A DNA stretch of 64,000 nucleotides from Chloroflexota bacterium (lineage in GTDB: Bacteria > Chloroflexota > Limnocylindria > Limnocylindrales > CSP1-4), in NCBI GenBank assembly GCA_947475545.1, contig CANJLL010000002.1, forward strand, positions 1 to 64,000. Direction: 5' to 3'. Below, in pieces: positions 22,426 through 30,778 of this stretch; the first letter of the stretch is position 1, and the number at the start of each line of letters is the position of its first letter. The notes under the pieces are model-generated. The model was not told the DNA's origin. It saw only the letters and a list, made by a program, of their open reading frames with translations, and made no database searches. The translations under genes and the position numbers were made by a program.

Positions 22426-22479
22426 GCCGCCGCCCGGGGCTGAGCCGCCGCCCGGGGCTGAGCCGCCACCCGGGGCTGA
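22411..22479. repeat. 18-bp tandem repeat over the GNAT stop codon
   Basis: The unit GCCGCCGCCCGGGGCTGA is present as three full copies (one with a single mismatch) after a 15-bp partial copy. Because the unit is 18 bp and ends in TGA, every copy supplies an in-frame stop codon after the acetyltransferase. It looks like recent slippage expansion at the gene end. Confidence 0.9.
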
Positions 22480-22603
22480 GCCCACACTCGTCCCGCAATC
22501 CGGCCAACATCCGGCCGATACCGGGGCTGGCGCATCGGTGGCCGATTCTGCCATCATCCGGCCAGCCGCGCAAGACCGACGAGCGCCCACAGAGGAGCAT
22601 CCC

Positions 22604-23011
22604 GTGATCGATTGGATCATCCGCGTCCTGATCAACGCGGCCGGCGTCTATGTCGCCACGCTGCTGCCGTTCACCAACATCACCTTCAACGTCGGCAACG
22701 ACTGGTGGAAGCTCCTGGCCGTCGCCCTGATCCTGGCCCTGGTCAACAGCTTCATCAAGCCGATCGTCAAGCTCCTCTCGTTCCCGGTGGGCCTGCTCAC
22801 CCTGGGCCTCGTTGGGTTCGTGATCAACGGCGCCATGCTGCTCCTGGTGGCCCTGGCCTCCGACCAGTTCAAGCTTGGCTTCAAGATCGGCGCCTTCCCG
22901 CCGACCCTGAACGCGGACGCCGTGGTCGGCGCGATCGCGGCGGCCTTTGTGATCAGCGTGGTATCCACGCTCCTTGGGTTGGTCAACCGCGGGCGCAAGA
23001 TCGTCTCCTAG
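22604..23011 (+). CDS. Phage-holin-4-2-family small membrane protein
   Basis: This 135-residue protein has four membrane segments (about residues 5-25, 36-56, 62-88 and 103-128) and the family pattern NSFIKPIVKLLSFPVGLLTLG. That pattern is typical of the bacterial type IV phage-holin-like superfamily, which is common in chromosomes and not evidence of a phage. GTG at 22604 is preceded by AGAGGAG at 22591-22597. The role is unknown, possibly envelope-related. No lysis or phage gene lies nearby. Confidence 0.85.
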   Translation: MIDWIIRVLINAAGVYVATLLPFTNITFNVGNDWWKLLAVALILALVNSFIKPIVKLLSFPVGLLTLGLVGFVINGAMLLLVALASDQFKLGFKIGAFPPTLNADAVVGAIAAAFVISVVSTLLGLVNRGRKIVS

Positions 23012-23080
23012 CGACACGCGACACCTGCGCCGGCCCGGAGCGATGCGGATCGTTCCGACGCCGCTCCCCCGGCCCACGCC

Positions 23081-24262
23081 ATGAAGCGCTCCGCTGGCGC
23101 GGGCCTCGGCGCGGCCATCGCCGCCGGCGCCCTGGCCGTCGGCGGCCCCGTGCTGGGTGCCGTCCTCGCACGAACGGAGCGGCGGATGAACCCGGTGGGG
23201 CCGGGGCCGCTCCCGCCGCCCTCCGACGCGGCGCGGCAGCTCCATGCCAGCCTCCGGATCGCCGACCTCCACGCGGATTCGCTCCTCTGGGGCCGCGATC
23301 TCCGGCGGCGCGGGACACGGGGCCACGTGGACGTCCCTCGCCTCATCGAGGGGAACGTCGCGCTCCAGGTCCTGTCGATGCCGGTCAAGACGCCGCGTCA
23401 TCTCAACATCGAGCGCAACGAGCCCACCAGCGACGACGTCACGCTCATCGCCATCGCCCGGCGCTGGCCACCCGCCACCTGGCGGAGCCTCCTGGCCCGC
23501 GTCCTCTACCTCGCCGCCCAGGCGCGCCGGCTGGAGACCACCTCGAAGGGGCGGTTCCGGCTGCTCGACTCGCGGGCATCGCTGGCCGCCTACCTGGCCG
23601 ACCGCGCGGCCAACCCCCGGATCACCGCCGGCCTGCTGTCCATCGAGGGCGCGCACGCGCTCGACGACGACCCGGCCAACGTCGAGGTAGTCGCCCACGC
23701 CGGGATCCGGATGATCTCGCCCGCCCACTTCTTCGACACCGCCTTCGGCGGCAGCGCCCACGGCGTGGAGCAGGGCGGCCTGACCGAGCGCGGCCGCGAG
23801 ATGCTCCGCCGGATGGAGGCGGGCGGCGTGATCTTCGACGTAGCGCACGCCTCGGCCCGGACGATCGATGACGCCCTTGCGCTGGCGACGCGTCCGGTCG
23901 TGGCCTCACACACCGGCGTCCGCGGCGTCCTCGACAACGCCCGGAACCTGTCCGACGCGCACCTGGACGGGATCGCGGCCACCGGCGGCCTGGTGGGCAT
24001 CGGCTTCTGGGAGACGGCGTGCGGCGGGCCGGACCCGTCGTGGATCGCACGGTCCATCGCCTACGCCGTGGAGCGGGTCGGCGCCGACCACGTCGCCCTG
24101 GGCTCGGACTGGGATGGCGCGGTGCGGGTCCCCTTCGATGCCGCGGGGCTGGTCCACCTCACCGACGCGCTGCTGGAGGTGGGCCTCGGCGAGCCGGAGA
24201 TCCGGGCCGTCATGGGCGAGAACGTGCTGCGGCTCCTGGGCGAGACGCTGCCGGACGCCTGA
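23081..24262 (+). CDS. Membrane dipeptidase (peptidase family M19)
   Basis: This is a 393-residue zinc dipeptidase of the renal-dipeptidase family. A hydrophobic, Ala/Gly-rich N-terminus (about 5-32) suggests a signal anchor. The metal and active-site motifs are in order: DLHADSL, the bridging Glu in SIEGAHAL, the His residues in FDVAHAS and ASHTGVRG, and the Asp in LGSDWDG. It probably hydrolyses dipeptides or related substrates outside the membrane. ATG at 23081 has no clear ribosome site. It stands alone between the holin-like gene and the methionine-cycle fusion gene. Confidence 0.9.
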   Translation: MKRSAGAGLGAAIAAGALAVGGPVLGAVLARTERRMNPVGPGPLPPPSDAARQLHASLRIADLHADSLLWGRDLRRRGTRGHVDVPRLIEGNVALQVLSMPVKTPRHLNIERNEPTSDDVTLIAIARRWPPATWRSLLARVLYLAAQARRLETTSKGRFRLLDSRASLAAYLADRAANPRITAGLLSIEGAHALDDDPANVEVVAHAGIRMISPAHFFDTAFGGSAHGVEQGGLTERGREMLRRMEAGGVIFDVAHASARTIDDALALATRPVVASHTGVRGVLDNARNLSDAHLDGIAATGGLVGIGFWETACGGPDPSWIARSIAYAVERVGADHVALGSDWDGAVRVPFDAAGLVHLTDALLEVGLGEPEIRAVMGENVLRLLGETLPDA

Positions 24263-24287
24263 GCCCCATCATCGACGCGCGGCGCGG

Positions 24288-24293
24288 TAGGCT
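24288..24293 (+). promoter_or_regulatory. -10 box, leaderless start of the methyltransferase-MTHFR gene
   Basis: TAGGCT ends 6 nt before the GTG at 24300, with no ribosome site. This supports GTG 24300 as both transcription and translation start. Confidence 0.5.
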
Positions 24294-24299
24294 GTACCC

Positions 24300-26330
24300 G
24301 TGAATGCCCGTCAGCAGCTGCGCGCCCGCCTCGACCGCGGTCCACTCGTCGCCGATGGCGCCTTCGGCACCCTCCTGTTCAGTCGCGGCATCCCGCAGCG
24401 TGCCTGCCTCGACGAGCTGCCCAGCAGCCGCCCCGACCTGGTGGGCGCCATCCACCGCGAGTACATCGACGCGGGCGCCGACATCATCGAGACGGGGACC
24501 TTCGGCGCCAACCGCCACCGGCTGGCCGCCTACGGCGAGGCGGGCAGCACGCTCCGTCTCAACCGGCGCGCGGCCCAGGTGGCGCGCGAGGCCCGCGACG
24601 TGGCCGGACGCGAGGTGCTGGTGGCCGGCTCCATCGGCCCGCTCGGCGCACCCACGCGCGAGCTCCTGACCCTGGACGACGCCCTGGTTCGCTCCATCTT
24701 CCGGGAGCAGATCGAGGGCCTGCTGGAGGGCGGCGTCGACGCGTTCATCCTGGAGACGTTCGTCGACCTGCGCCACCTCCTGCTGGCCATCGACGAGGTC
24801 CGCCGCGTGACGACGGACCTGCCCATCCTGGCCGAGCTCACGTTCGGCGAGGAGCTGGTGCTCGCCGACGGGACCACCCCCGAGGCCGCCGCGGCCGCCC
24901 TCTTCGCCTCGGACGCCGACGTGATCGGCGTCAACTGCGGCGTGGGCCCGCAGGCTTGCCTCGAAGCATTGCGCGGCATGGCCAGCGCGTCGGGCGGCGC
25001 GAGCGGGCCGCGCCTCTCGATCATGCCCAATGCCGGCCTCCCGCAGCGCATCGAAGGCCAGTTCGTGTACGCCGCGGACGCCGACTACTTCGGCCGCATG
25101 GTGCCCAGCTTCGTCGCGGCCGGGGCGGCCATCATCGGCGGCTGCTGCGGGACCACGCCGGCGCACGTCGCCGCGATCCGGGCCGCCGTCGACCGGCCGC
25201 CGGCCCACGCCGAGGACGCGGACCGCACCACGGGCGTGTTGGCGGGCTACCGCGCCGCGTCCGCGGAGCGTTCGTCGCCCCCCGAGCCCGCGGCCGTCGC
25301 GCCGCGCGCCGCCCGGGCAGCCCCCGCCGCCAACGAGGACGCGCCGCCGCCAAGTCGCCTGGCGACGGCGCTGGCGGAGCGGCGGTTCGTGATCTCCGTG
25401 GAGATCGACCCGCCGCGCTCCATTCGCATCGAGCGAACCATCGAGGCAGCCCGGCTCCTCCAGACCGCCGGCGTGGATGCGGTGAACATCAGTGACTCCG
25501 CGATGGCGCGGGTCCGGATGGGCGCGCTGGCCGTGGCGTTCGGCATCCAGCACGACGTGGACCTTGAGTGCGTGGTCCACCTGACCACGCGCGATCGAAA
25601 CCTCATGGCCATCGAATCCGAGTTGCTGGGGGCGCATGCCCTGGGCGTTCGCAACATCCTCGCGCTGACCGGGGATCCGCCACGGGTGGGCGATTACCCA
25701 ACCGGCACCGGCGTCTGGGACGTGGATTCCGTCGGACTGGTGGAGATTCTCGCGCGTCTGAATCGCGGCGAGGACCAGGCCGGCTCCCCCATCGGGCAGC
25801 GGGCCGCCTTCACCATCGCCTGCGCCCTGGACCCCACGGCCGCGGACCAGAGCCGGGAATGGGATCGGCTGGAGAAGAAGCTGGCCGCGGGTGCGCACCT
25901 GATCATGACCCAGCCCCTGTACGGCGTGCCACAAGTGGAGGCGATGATCGAGGAGTCCCTGCGCCGCTTCGGCCCGGGGGGCTTCCCGGTCCCGGTGCTG
26001 CTGGGCGTCCTGCCGCTCCAGAGCGCCCGTCACGCAGAGTTCCTGCACAACGAGGTCCCGGGCATCACCATCCCGCAGCCCACGCGGGCGGCGATGCACG
26101 GCGCCGGTGACCGGGGCGCCGAGGTCGGCCTGGAGATCACCCTCGCCCTGCTGGAAGAGGTCGAAGCGCTGGTCGCCGGGACCTACGTCATGCCCAGCTT
26201 CGGCCGCTACCAGCAGGCCGCCGAGCTGGTCCGCCGGATCCGGGCCCGTCACCCGGAACGCGCCGCGCCGCCAGCCGCGCATACCAGGGCCGACGCGCCA
26301 CCCGCGGACGGCGGCATGATGAGGCCATGA
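24300..26330 (+). CDS. Bifunctional homocysteine S-methyltransferase / methylenetetrahydrofolate reductase
   Basis: This 676-residue fusion is of the YitJ type. Residues 1-300 form a betaine-homocysteine methyltransferase-like barrel with the zinc ligands Cys213 (VNCGVG) and Cys282-Cys283 (GGCCGTTPAH). A Pro/Ala-rich linker spans about 300-355. Residues 360-660 form the MTHFR barrel, beginning RFVISVEIDPPRS, with ALTGDPPRVGDY and the terminal VMPSFGRYQ. It would make 5-methyl-tetrahydrofolate and pass its methyl group towards methionine synthesis. The GTG start has a leaderless-type -10 box 6 nt upstream. Its stop overlaps the next ATG by 4 bp. Confidence 0.92.
   Translation: MNARQQLRARLDRGPLVADGAFGTLLFSRGIPQRACLDELPSSRPDLVGAIHREYIDAGADIIETGTFGANRHRLAAYGEAGSTLRLNRRAAQVAREARDVAGREVLVAGSIGPLGAPTRELLTLDDALVRSIFREQIEGLLEGGVDAFILETFVDLRHLLLAIDEVRRVTTDLPILAELTFGEELVLADGTTPEAAAAALFASDADVIGVNCGVGPQACLEALRGMASASGGASGPRLSIMPNAGLPQRIEGQFVYAADADYFGRMVPSFVAAGAAIIGGCCGTTPAHVAAIRAAVDRPPAHAEDADRTTGVLAGYRAASAERSSPPEPAAVAPRAARAAPAANEDAPPPSRLATALAERRFVISVEIDPPRSIRIERTIEAARLLQTAGVDAVNISDSAMARVRMGALAVAFGIQHDVDLECVVHLTTRDRNLMAIESELLGAHALGVRNILALTGDPPRVGDYPTGTGVWDVDSVGLVEILARLNRGEDQAGSPIGQRAAFTIACALDPTAADQSREWDRLEKKLAAGAHLIMTQPLYGVPQVEAMIEESLRRFGPGGFPVPVLLGVLPLQSARHAEFLHNEVPGITIPQPTRAAMHGAGDRGAEVGLEITLALLEEVEALVAGTYVMPSFGRYQQAAELVRRIRARHPERAAPPAAHTRADAPPADGGMMRP
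26315..26320 (+). promoter_or_regulatory. -10-like box inside the upstream gene end
   Basis: CATGAT ends 6 nt before the ATG at 26327 and lies inside the last codons of the fusion gene. It follows the spacing of the window's other leaderless starts, although translational coupling through the ATGA overlap is an alternative. Confidence 0.35.
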
Positions 26331-28099
26331 ACCTGCCCTTAGCCGATCCCAGGTCGCGGACGCCTCGGCGCCTCACTCAAACCCTCCTGGCGCTCGCCAT
26401 GCTGCTGCTCGCGGCCGCCCCGGCGCTTGCGGCCGGCCCGCCGCCCGGCCCGCCGCCTGGGCCGCCCTGGCCGGCTCCCCAGGTCGATCGCGCCGTCTAC
26501 GACTATGCGGGCGCCTTCCAGCCCGCGACGGTCGCCAGCGTCGAGGCCACGATCGACGAGATCGAGGCGCGCACGGGCGCAGAGGTCGTCGTCTATACGC
26601 AGATCGCCGGCTACGGCGTCTCCCAGTCAGAGGCCAAGTCCGACGCGGCGTCGCTGATGGACCAGTGGGGCGTCGGCCGGAAGGGCTTCGATGACGGCTT
26701 GGTGATCCTGTTCGACCTGGACCCCACCAGGATCCACGGCCAGGTCTTCCTGTACGGCGGGGCGGGCTACCTCTCGACGTACATGAGCGAATCGGATCTC
26801 CAGGGCCTGTACGACAACGAGATGCTGCGGCTCCTCAAGGCCGCCGACCTGGACGGGGCGATCACGGTGGCACTTGCCCGGGTCGATGCCAGCACCACGC
26901 CCGAGCACGCCAGCGCGCTCCAGACCGCACGCCAGGTGGATGCCGCGGTGGGCCTGATCGGCGGCCCCCTCGTGCTCATCCTGATGGTGGGTTGGGGAGT
27001 CCGAAACTGGCTCCGCTACGGCAAGGACCCCGTCTACCTCGACGACGACTCCATCCTGATGGCCGGCCCCCCGCCCAAGCTGACGGCCGCCACGGCCTCG
27101 GCGCTGATGGAGGGCAAGGCAACGCGCCGCGCGCTGACCACCGCGATGCTGGACCTGGCCAGCCGCGGCAAGATCACCTTCCGCGAAGAGAAGAAGCTCC
27201 TGGGCCTGGGCGGCACCAAGGTCGGCATCGACACGGATCCGCCGGACGGCGACGAGGTTGCCGAGGCGCATCGCGCCCTGAACGCGCGCCGGCCCCTGGG
27301 TGACGCGGAGCACTTCGCGCTGGAGAAGCTCCGCTCGCTGGCCTCCAACGGCCTCCTGGAGGCCGACGAGGTGCCCAAGTTCGGGATGCACGTCGGGACG
27401 TTCGACACCAGGCTGGAAGCCTCGCTGGCCTCCAACGGCTGGATGACCGAGGCTCCCGGCAAGGTCACGATGCGCTGGGCGGGTCGCGGCTCCCTGGGGC
27501 TGTTCGGCGGGATCGTCATCCTCATCGCCGCGTTCAACCTGCCCAGCGCCGGACTGACGATCGTGGGCGTGGCGGCAATCCTCGGCGGGATCGCGCTCCT
27601 GGTCCTGTCCAGGGCGATGCCGGCGGTGACCAAGGATGGCGCCATGATCCGCGCCCAGCTGCACGCCTACCGGCGGACACTCCAGAAGACGATGGAGCAG
27701 GCGCGTTCGATGCAGCAGGTCGTGGACCAGGCCGGGCTCACCTGGCTGGAGACGCCGGACCAGGCCGTGGTCTGGGGGACGGCGCTGGGGCTCCAGTCCG
27801 AGATCGAGGGGGTCCTGGCCCGCTCGCTTGAGGACGTGCAGGCGGGCCGCTCCACCAACTCCGCCATGTATTTCCCGCTCTGGTACACCAACAGCGCCGG
27901 CCAATCGTTCGGCGCGGCGGGAGGCGGCGGGGCCACCGGTGGCCTCTTCTCCAGCTCGCCGATCCCCGACCTCGGGGGGATGATGAGCGCCCTGGGGACC
28001 ATCGGGAACTCGCCGGCGTCCAGCGGCTCCAGCAGTGGCGGCGGCGGGTTCAGCGGCGGGAGCTCGGGCGGCGGCGGGGGCGGCGGGGGCGGCTTCTAG
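26327..28099 (+). CDS. Secreted/membrane TPM-domain and DUF2207-like protein
   Basis: This 590-residue protein has a signal peptide (about residues 15-36, ending ALAAG) and a Pro-rich spacer. A TPM (YgcG-type) domain follows at about 50-180, with YDYAGAFQPATVASVEATID and the GFDDGLVILFDLD core. A membrane helix lies near 208-225. A cytoplasmic DUF2207-like region follows with winged-helix-like LTTAMLDLASRGKITF, then two more helices (about 390-430). The tail is extremely Gly/Ser-rich (GGGGFSGGSSGGGGG), as in many YgcG and DUF2207 proteins. The biochemical role is unknown; TPM domains have been linked to membrane protein quality control and phosphatase activity. It starts in the 4-bp overlap with the preceding gene. 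Confidence 0.85.
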   Translation: MNLPLADPRSRTPRRLTQTLLALAMLLLAAAPALAAGPPPGPPPGPPWPAPQVDRAVYDYAGAFQPATVASVEATIDEIEARTGAEVVVYTQIAGYGVSQSEAKSDAASLMDQWGVGRKGFDDGLVILFDLDPTRIHGQVFLYGGAGYLSTYMSESDLQGLYDNEMLRLLKAADLDGAITVALARVDASTTPEHASALQTARQVDAAVGLIGGPLVLILMVGWGVRNWLRYGKDPVYLDDDSILMAGPPPKLTAATASALMEGKATRRALTTAMLDLASRGKITFREEKKLLGLGGTKVGIDTDPPDGDEVAEAHRALNARRPLGDAEHFALEKLRSLASNGLLEADEVPKFGMHVGTFDTRLEASLASNGWMTEAPGKVTMRWAGRGSLGLFGGIVILIAAFNLPSAGLTIVGVAAILGGIALLVLSRAMPAVTKDGAMIRAQLHAYRRTLQKTMEQARSMQQVVDQAGLTWLETPDQAVVWGTALGLQSEIEGVLARSLEDVQAGRSTNSAMYFPLWYTNSAGQSFGAAGGGGATGGLFSSSPIPDLGGMMSALGTIGNSPASSGSSSGGGGFSGGSSGGGGGGGGGF

Positions 28100-28176
28100 G
28101 GTCGGCGGCCCCCGGGGACGGTCCAGGGTCTGTGGGCCCGGGGACGGCCTCCAGGGTCGGCGGGCCCGGGGACGGC
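28100..28176. repeat. Imperfect GC-rich tandem repeat between genes
   Basis: The core CCCGGGGACGG occurs at 28111, 28137 and 28165, that is with a 26-28 bp period and partly conserved flanks. It begins directly after the stop of the TPM/DUF2207 gene and ends about 20 bp before the -10 box of the next gene. Confidence 0.7.
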
Positions 28177-28197
28177 TCGCCGGTCGTCGGGCTCGGG

Positions 28198-28203
28198 TAC
28201 ACT
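28198..28203 (+). promoter_or_regulatory. -10 box, leaderless start of the NTF2-like gene
   Basis: TACACT ends 6 nt before the ATG at 28210. There is no ribosome binding site. Confidence 0.55.
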
Positions 28204-28209
28204 CCGGGC

Positions 28210-28542
28210 ATGGGCGCAGTCGAGACAATGGACCAGTTCTTCGAGCTCCTCAACGGCGGTGACCGCGTGGGTGCCGTGGCGTTGATGGCGGAGACCACGG
28301 AGATGCGCGTGCACGTGGGCGACAGCGTGCAGACGCTGCGCGGCGTGGAGCGCGTTGGCGGCTGGTTCCTGCGCTCGGACCGCGGGCTCAAGATGATCCC
28401 GGGCGACGTCCGCGACACCGGCAACACCTACGAGGCGGACATCGTCGTGGTCCGGCCGGGCGCCCAGTCGCAGCACCTGGATGCCACGTTCCGGGTCGAG
28501 GGCGGCAAGATCACCAGCATCAACCTGGCGCCTCGCCGCTGA
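28210..28542 (+). CDS. NTF2/SnoaL-like small protein
   Basis: This 110-residue protein has the order of elements expected for the cone-shaped NTF2-like fold. A first helix lies at MDQFFELLNGGDRVGAVALM, and alternating strands end with HLDATFRVEGGKITSINLA. Many members bind or isomerise small hydrophobic ligands, while others only oligomerise, so no activity can be given. The ATG at 28210 follows a leaderless-type -10 box. It converges on the LysM gene across a 102-bp gap. Confidence 0.75.
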   Translation: MGAVETMDQFFELLNGGDRVGAVALMAETTEMRVHVGDSVQTLRGVERVGGWFLRSDRGLKMIPGDVRDTGNTYEADIVVVRPGAQSQHLDATFRVEGGKITSINLAPRR

Positions 28543-28644
28543 CGCGCCCGCCCAAGGGCGGAGCCTGCCGCGCGTGGGCTGATCGGCGTCGCAGGACCGG
28601 CGCCTCACCATCCCGGCCCCGCTCCAATCGACGACGACGCGACC

Positions 28645-29877
28645 CTACGGCGCCTTGCTGGGTGCCTTGGACGGGGCGGGCGAGGTCGCATCCTTGAAGC
28701 CGCTGGGGATGGCGGCAGGGATGATGAGCGTGTCGCCCGCGACGATCTTGTCCGGGTTGGGGTACTTGTCCTTGTTGACGGCAATCAGGTCCGTGAGCGG
28801 GACCCCGAACTTGGCCGCGATCTTGGACATGGTGTCGCCTGGCGCGACCTGGTACGTCAGCGCGGCCGGCGGTGGCGTGGTGGTAGGCGCAAAGCTGAAC
28901 GTGGCGCCGGGGCTCCGACTGGGGACCGGCAGCGGCGTCGGCGTGGCCTTGGGCCCGCCCAGGCCCAGCATGCCCGGCAGGAAGAACAGGCCGACGGCGG
29001 CCAGCACCACCACCAGGAACAGGAGCACCACCCTGGGCACGGCCGGGACGCCCATCCGCGTGCGGAGCATGGGATAGGCCTCAAAGCGCTGCGGCCGCTC
29101 CCAGGCCGGCCCCGAATCGCCGGGCCGGCGACGCCCGCGCGTGTCGCCGACCTTGGGCCGGCCACGCGGGATCAGCCCGGCGACCCGTCCGAGGACGCCG
29201 CCGCCGGTGTCGCCGGAGCCGCCGGACCCGCCGGACCCGCCGTGCGCCCGGCCATCATCGTGGTCGCGGAGCCGTGCCGGGACGTCGTCGTCGACCTCGT
29301 CATCATCATTGTCATCGGCGCGAGACCGCCATCCTGCCGGGGCACGGCCGGATGCCTCGGGCGGAACGAACCGCGGCAACCCGGTGCCATCCCGCCCATC
29401 GGCCGCGGGCGCGGCCGGCGCACCGTCCATCGCAACCCGGTGCGCGAGGCTCCCGGCGAGGCCCGACTCTCGACGACGACCGCCCGCGAAGTCCGGCGGC
29501 TCCGTCGCAGAGCCGCCGCCCCTGCGCGTGCCGTGCTCATCCTCCACCGAGCCCAGCCAGGGCGGCGGGGCGGCCCACCCGCGTGCAGGATTCCGTCCCC
29601 CGGCGCCCTGGTCCTGGGGCGCGGCGGGCGGCCGGGGGGCGGCCTGCACCCTCGCGCCCTCGCGGCGGGCCCAGTCCTGGAACGTGGGGCACAGGGCGAA
29701 GGCGCTCGACAGGCAGTACGCGTCCTGGTGGGCCAGGGCTCGCGGCGCCGGACGGACCTCCGCGAAGCAGCGATGGCGTGCGTCGGGACTGCCGGCCCGG
29801 CCCTCCCGATCATCGTCAAAGGCGACGAATGGGCAGGCGGGGGCGCCGTCGACGATGGGCAGCCCGCGGTCGGTCAT
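28645..29877 (-). CDS. Membrane protein with N-terminal Cys-rich domain and C-terminal LysM
   Basis: The 410-residue protein starts with a cysteine domain: Cys15, Cys37, Cys55 and Cys63, with His35 and His50 nearby (ARHRC, ALAHQDAYC, LCPTF). This suggests a small metal-binding or disulfide module. A long disordered, Arg/Asp/Gly-rich region follows (about 75-265). One membrane helix lies near 275-300, then a Pro/Thr spacer, and a LysM domain near 340-392 (YQVAPGDTMSKIAAKFGVP). LysM binds glycan such as peptidoglycan, so the C-terminus is outside and the Cys domain inside. The ATG has a TATCAT -10 box 7 nt upstream. Confidence 0.82.
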   Translation of the reverse strand: MTDRGLPIVDGAPACPFVAFDDDREGRAGSPDARHRCFAEVRPAPRALAHQDAYCLSSAFALCPTFQDWARREGARVQAAPRPPAAPQDQGAGGRNPARGWAAPPPWLGSVEDEHGTRRGGGSATEPPDFAGGRRRESGLAGSLAHRVAMDGAPAAPAADGRDGTGLPRFVPPEASGRAPAGWRSRADDNDDDEVDDDVPARLRDHDDGRAHGGSGGSGGSGDTGGGVLGRVAGLIPRGRPKVGDTRGRRRPGDSGPAWERPQRFEAYPMLRTRMGVPAVPRVVLLFLVVVLAAVGLFFLPGMLGLGGPKATPTPLPVPSRSPGATFSFAPTTTPPPAALTYQVAPGDTMSKIAAKFGVPLTDLIAVNKDKYPNPDKIVAGDTLIIPAAIPSGFKDATSPAPSKAPSKAP

Positions 29878-29884
29878 TGGATCG

Positions 29885-29890
29885 ATGATA
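29885..29890 (-). promoter_or_regulatory. -10 box, leaderless start of the LysM gene
   Basis: TATCAT on the minus strand ends 7 nt before the ATG at 29877. No ribosome site is present. Confidence 0.55.
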
Positions 29891-29918
29891 CCCGGGCCCC
29901 GTCGCGGCGCGGAACCCC

Positions 29919-30740
29919 CTACCGCCCCAACGACTCCAGCAGCGCCACGGTCGCGTCGACCAACTTCGCCTGCTGGTCCGCGCGCGTGATCGTGGCGGGC
30001 GGGTCGTTGGGCTGGCCCGTGTACCAGCCCATCTGTTCGTGGTTGCCGCCGTCCATGACCAGGATCACAGGATTTGCCGGGATGTTCGCCAGCGCCTTGG
30101 GCCCCACGTAGCTGGCCACCCCCGCGTCGAGCGACCCATACGCGATCAGCACGCGGATCGGCTGCGTCGAGATGTCCGTCGCCGAGTAGGCGGCCCAGAA
30201 GACCAGCCCCTCGGCCGCCCCGGCGTGCCCCGCCAGATACTGCGCGGCCATCGCCCCGCCCAGCGAGTGGCCGCCAATCGCCCAGTGGCGGATCTCCGGG
30301 TGCGCGGCCATCGCCGGCGTGGCTCCCTCGAACCCCAGGACCGCCAGGTTGAGCGGCATCGGCACGATCTCCACCAGGTAGCCGCGGGCCGCGATGGCCG
30401 CCGCCGACGGCGCGTACGCGACCGGGTCCACCTTGCCGCCCGGGTAGAAGACGAACCCGGTGGTGGGGGCGCCCGAAGCGGGCGCGAACACCAGCCGGCC
30501 GTCCTCGCGGGCGAACCGCACCGCAGGCGTGGAGACCAGGGCGGCCGACGCCTCCGGCAGGTTGGGCTGCGGGATGGCGAAGTAGCCCGTGGCGCCGACG
30601 ATCGCCAGCAGCACGATGGCGAGCACGGCGTAGACGGCCTTCCGGCGGCGGCTCCTGCCGCGACGCGAGGTGGCAGTGGAGCCCGGGGCGCCGGCCGGGG
30701 TGCGCGCGATGGAGTTCGAATCAGGCTGCGTCTGGCTCAC
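29919..30740 (-). CDS. Membrane-anchored alpha/beta hydrolase (dienelactone-hydrolase-like)
   Basis: This 273-residue protein has a basic cytoplasmic N-terminus (SRRGRSRRRK), one membrane helix (about 35-55) and an alpha/beta hydrolase domain outside. The nucleophile elbow is IGGHSLGGAMA, the oxyanion region is FVFYPGGKVDP and the likely catalytic His is in DGGNHEQMGWY. The GTG at 30740 has CTGGAG about 5 nt upstream. It follows the next hydrolase gene by 38 bp in the same direction, so the two may be co-transcribed. The substrate is unknown. Confidence 0.85.
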   Translation of the reverse strand: MSQTQPDSNSIARTPAGAPGSTATSRRGRSRRRKAVYAVLAIVLLAIVGATGYFAIPQPNLPEASAALVSTPAVRFAREDGRLVFAPASGAPTTGFVFYPGGKVDPVAYAPSAAAIAARGYLVEIVPMPLNLAVLGFEGATPAMAAHPEIRHWAIGGHSLGGAMAAQYLAGHAGAAEGLVFWAAYSATDISTQPIRVLIAYGSLDAGVASYVGPKALANIPANPVILVMDGGNHEQMGWYTGQPNDPPATITRADQQAKLVDATVALLESLGR

Positions 30741-30778
30741 GAGGGCTCCAGTTCGTTCGTCACGCGGGTCACGCAGGG

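Noticed and set aside
22604-23011. Prophage remnant because of the holin-like protein
   Set aside because: This holin-like family is common in bacterial chromosomes, and no lysin, capsid, tail or integrase gene is present.
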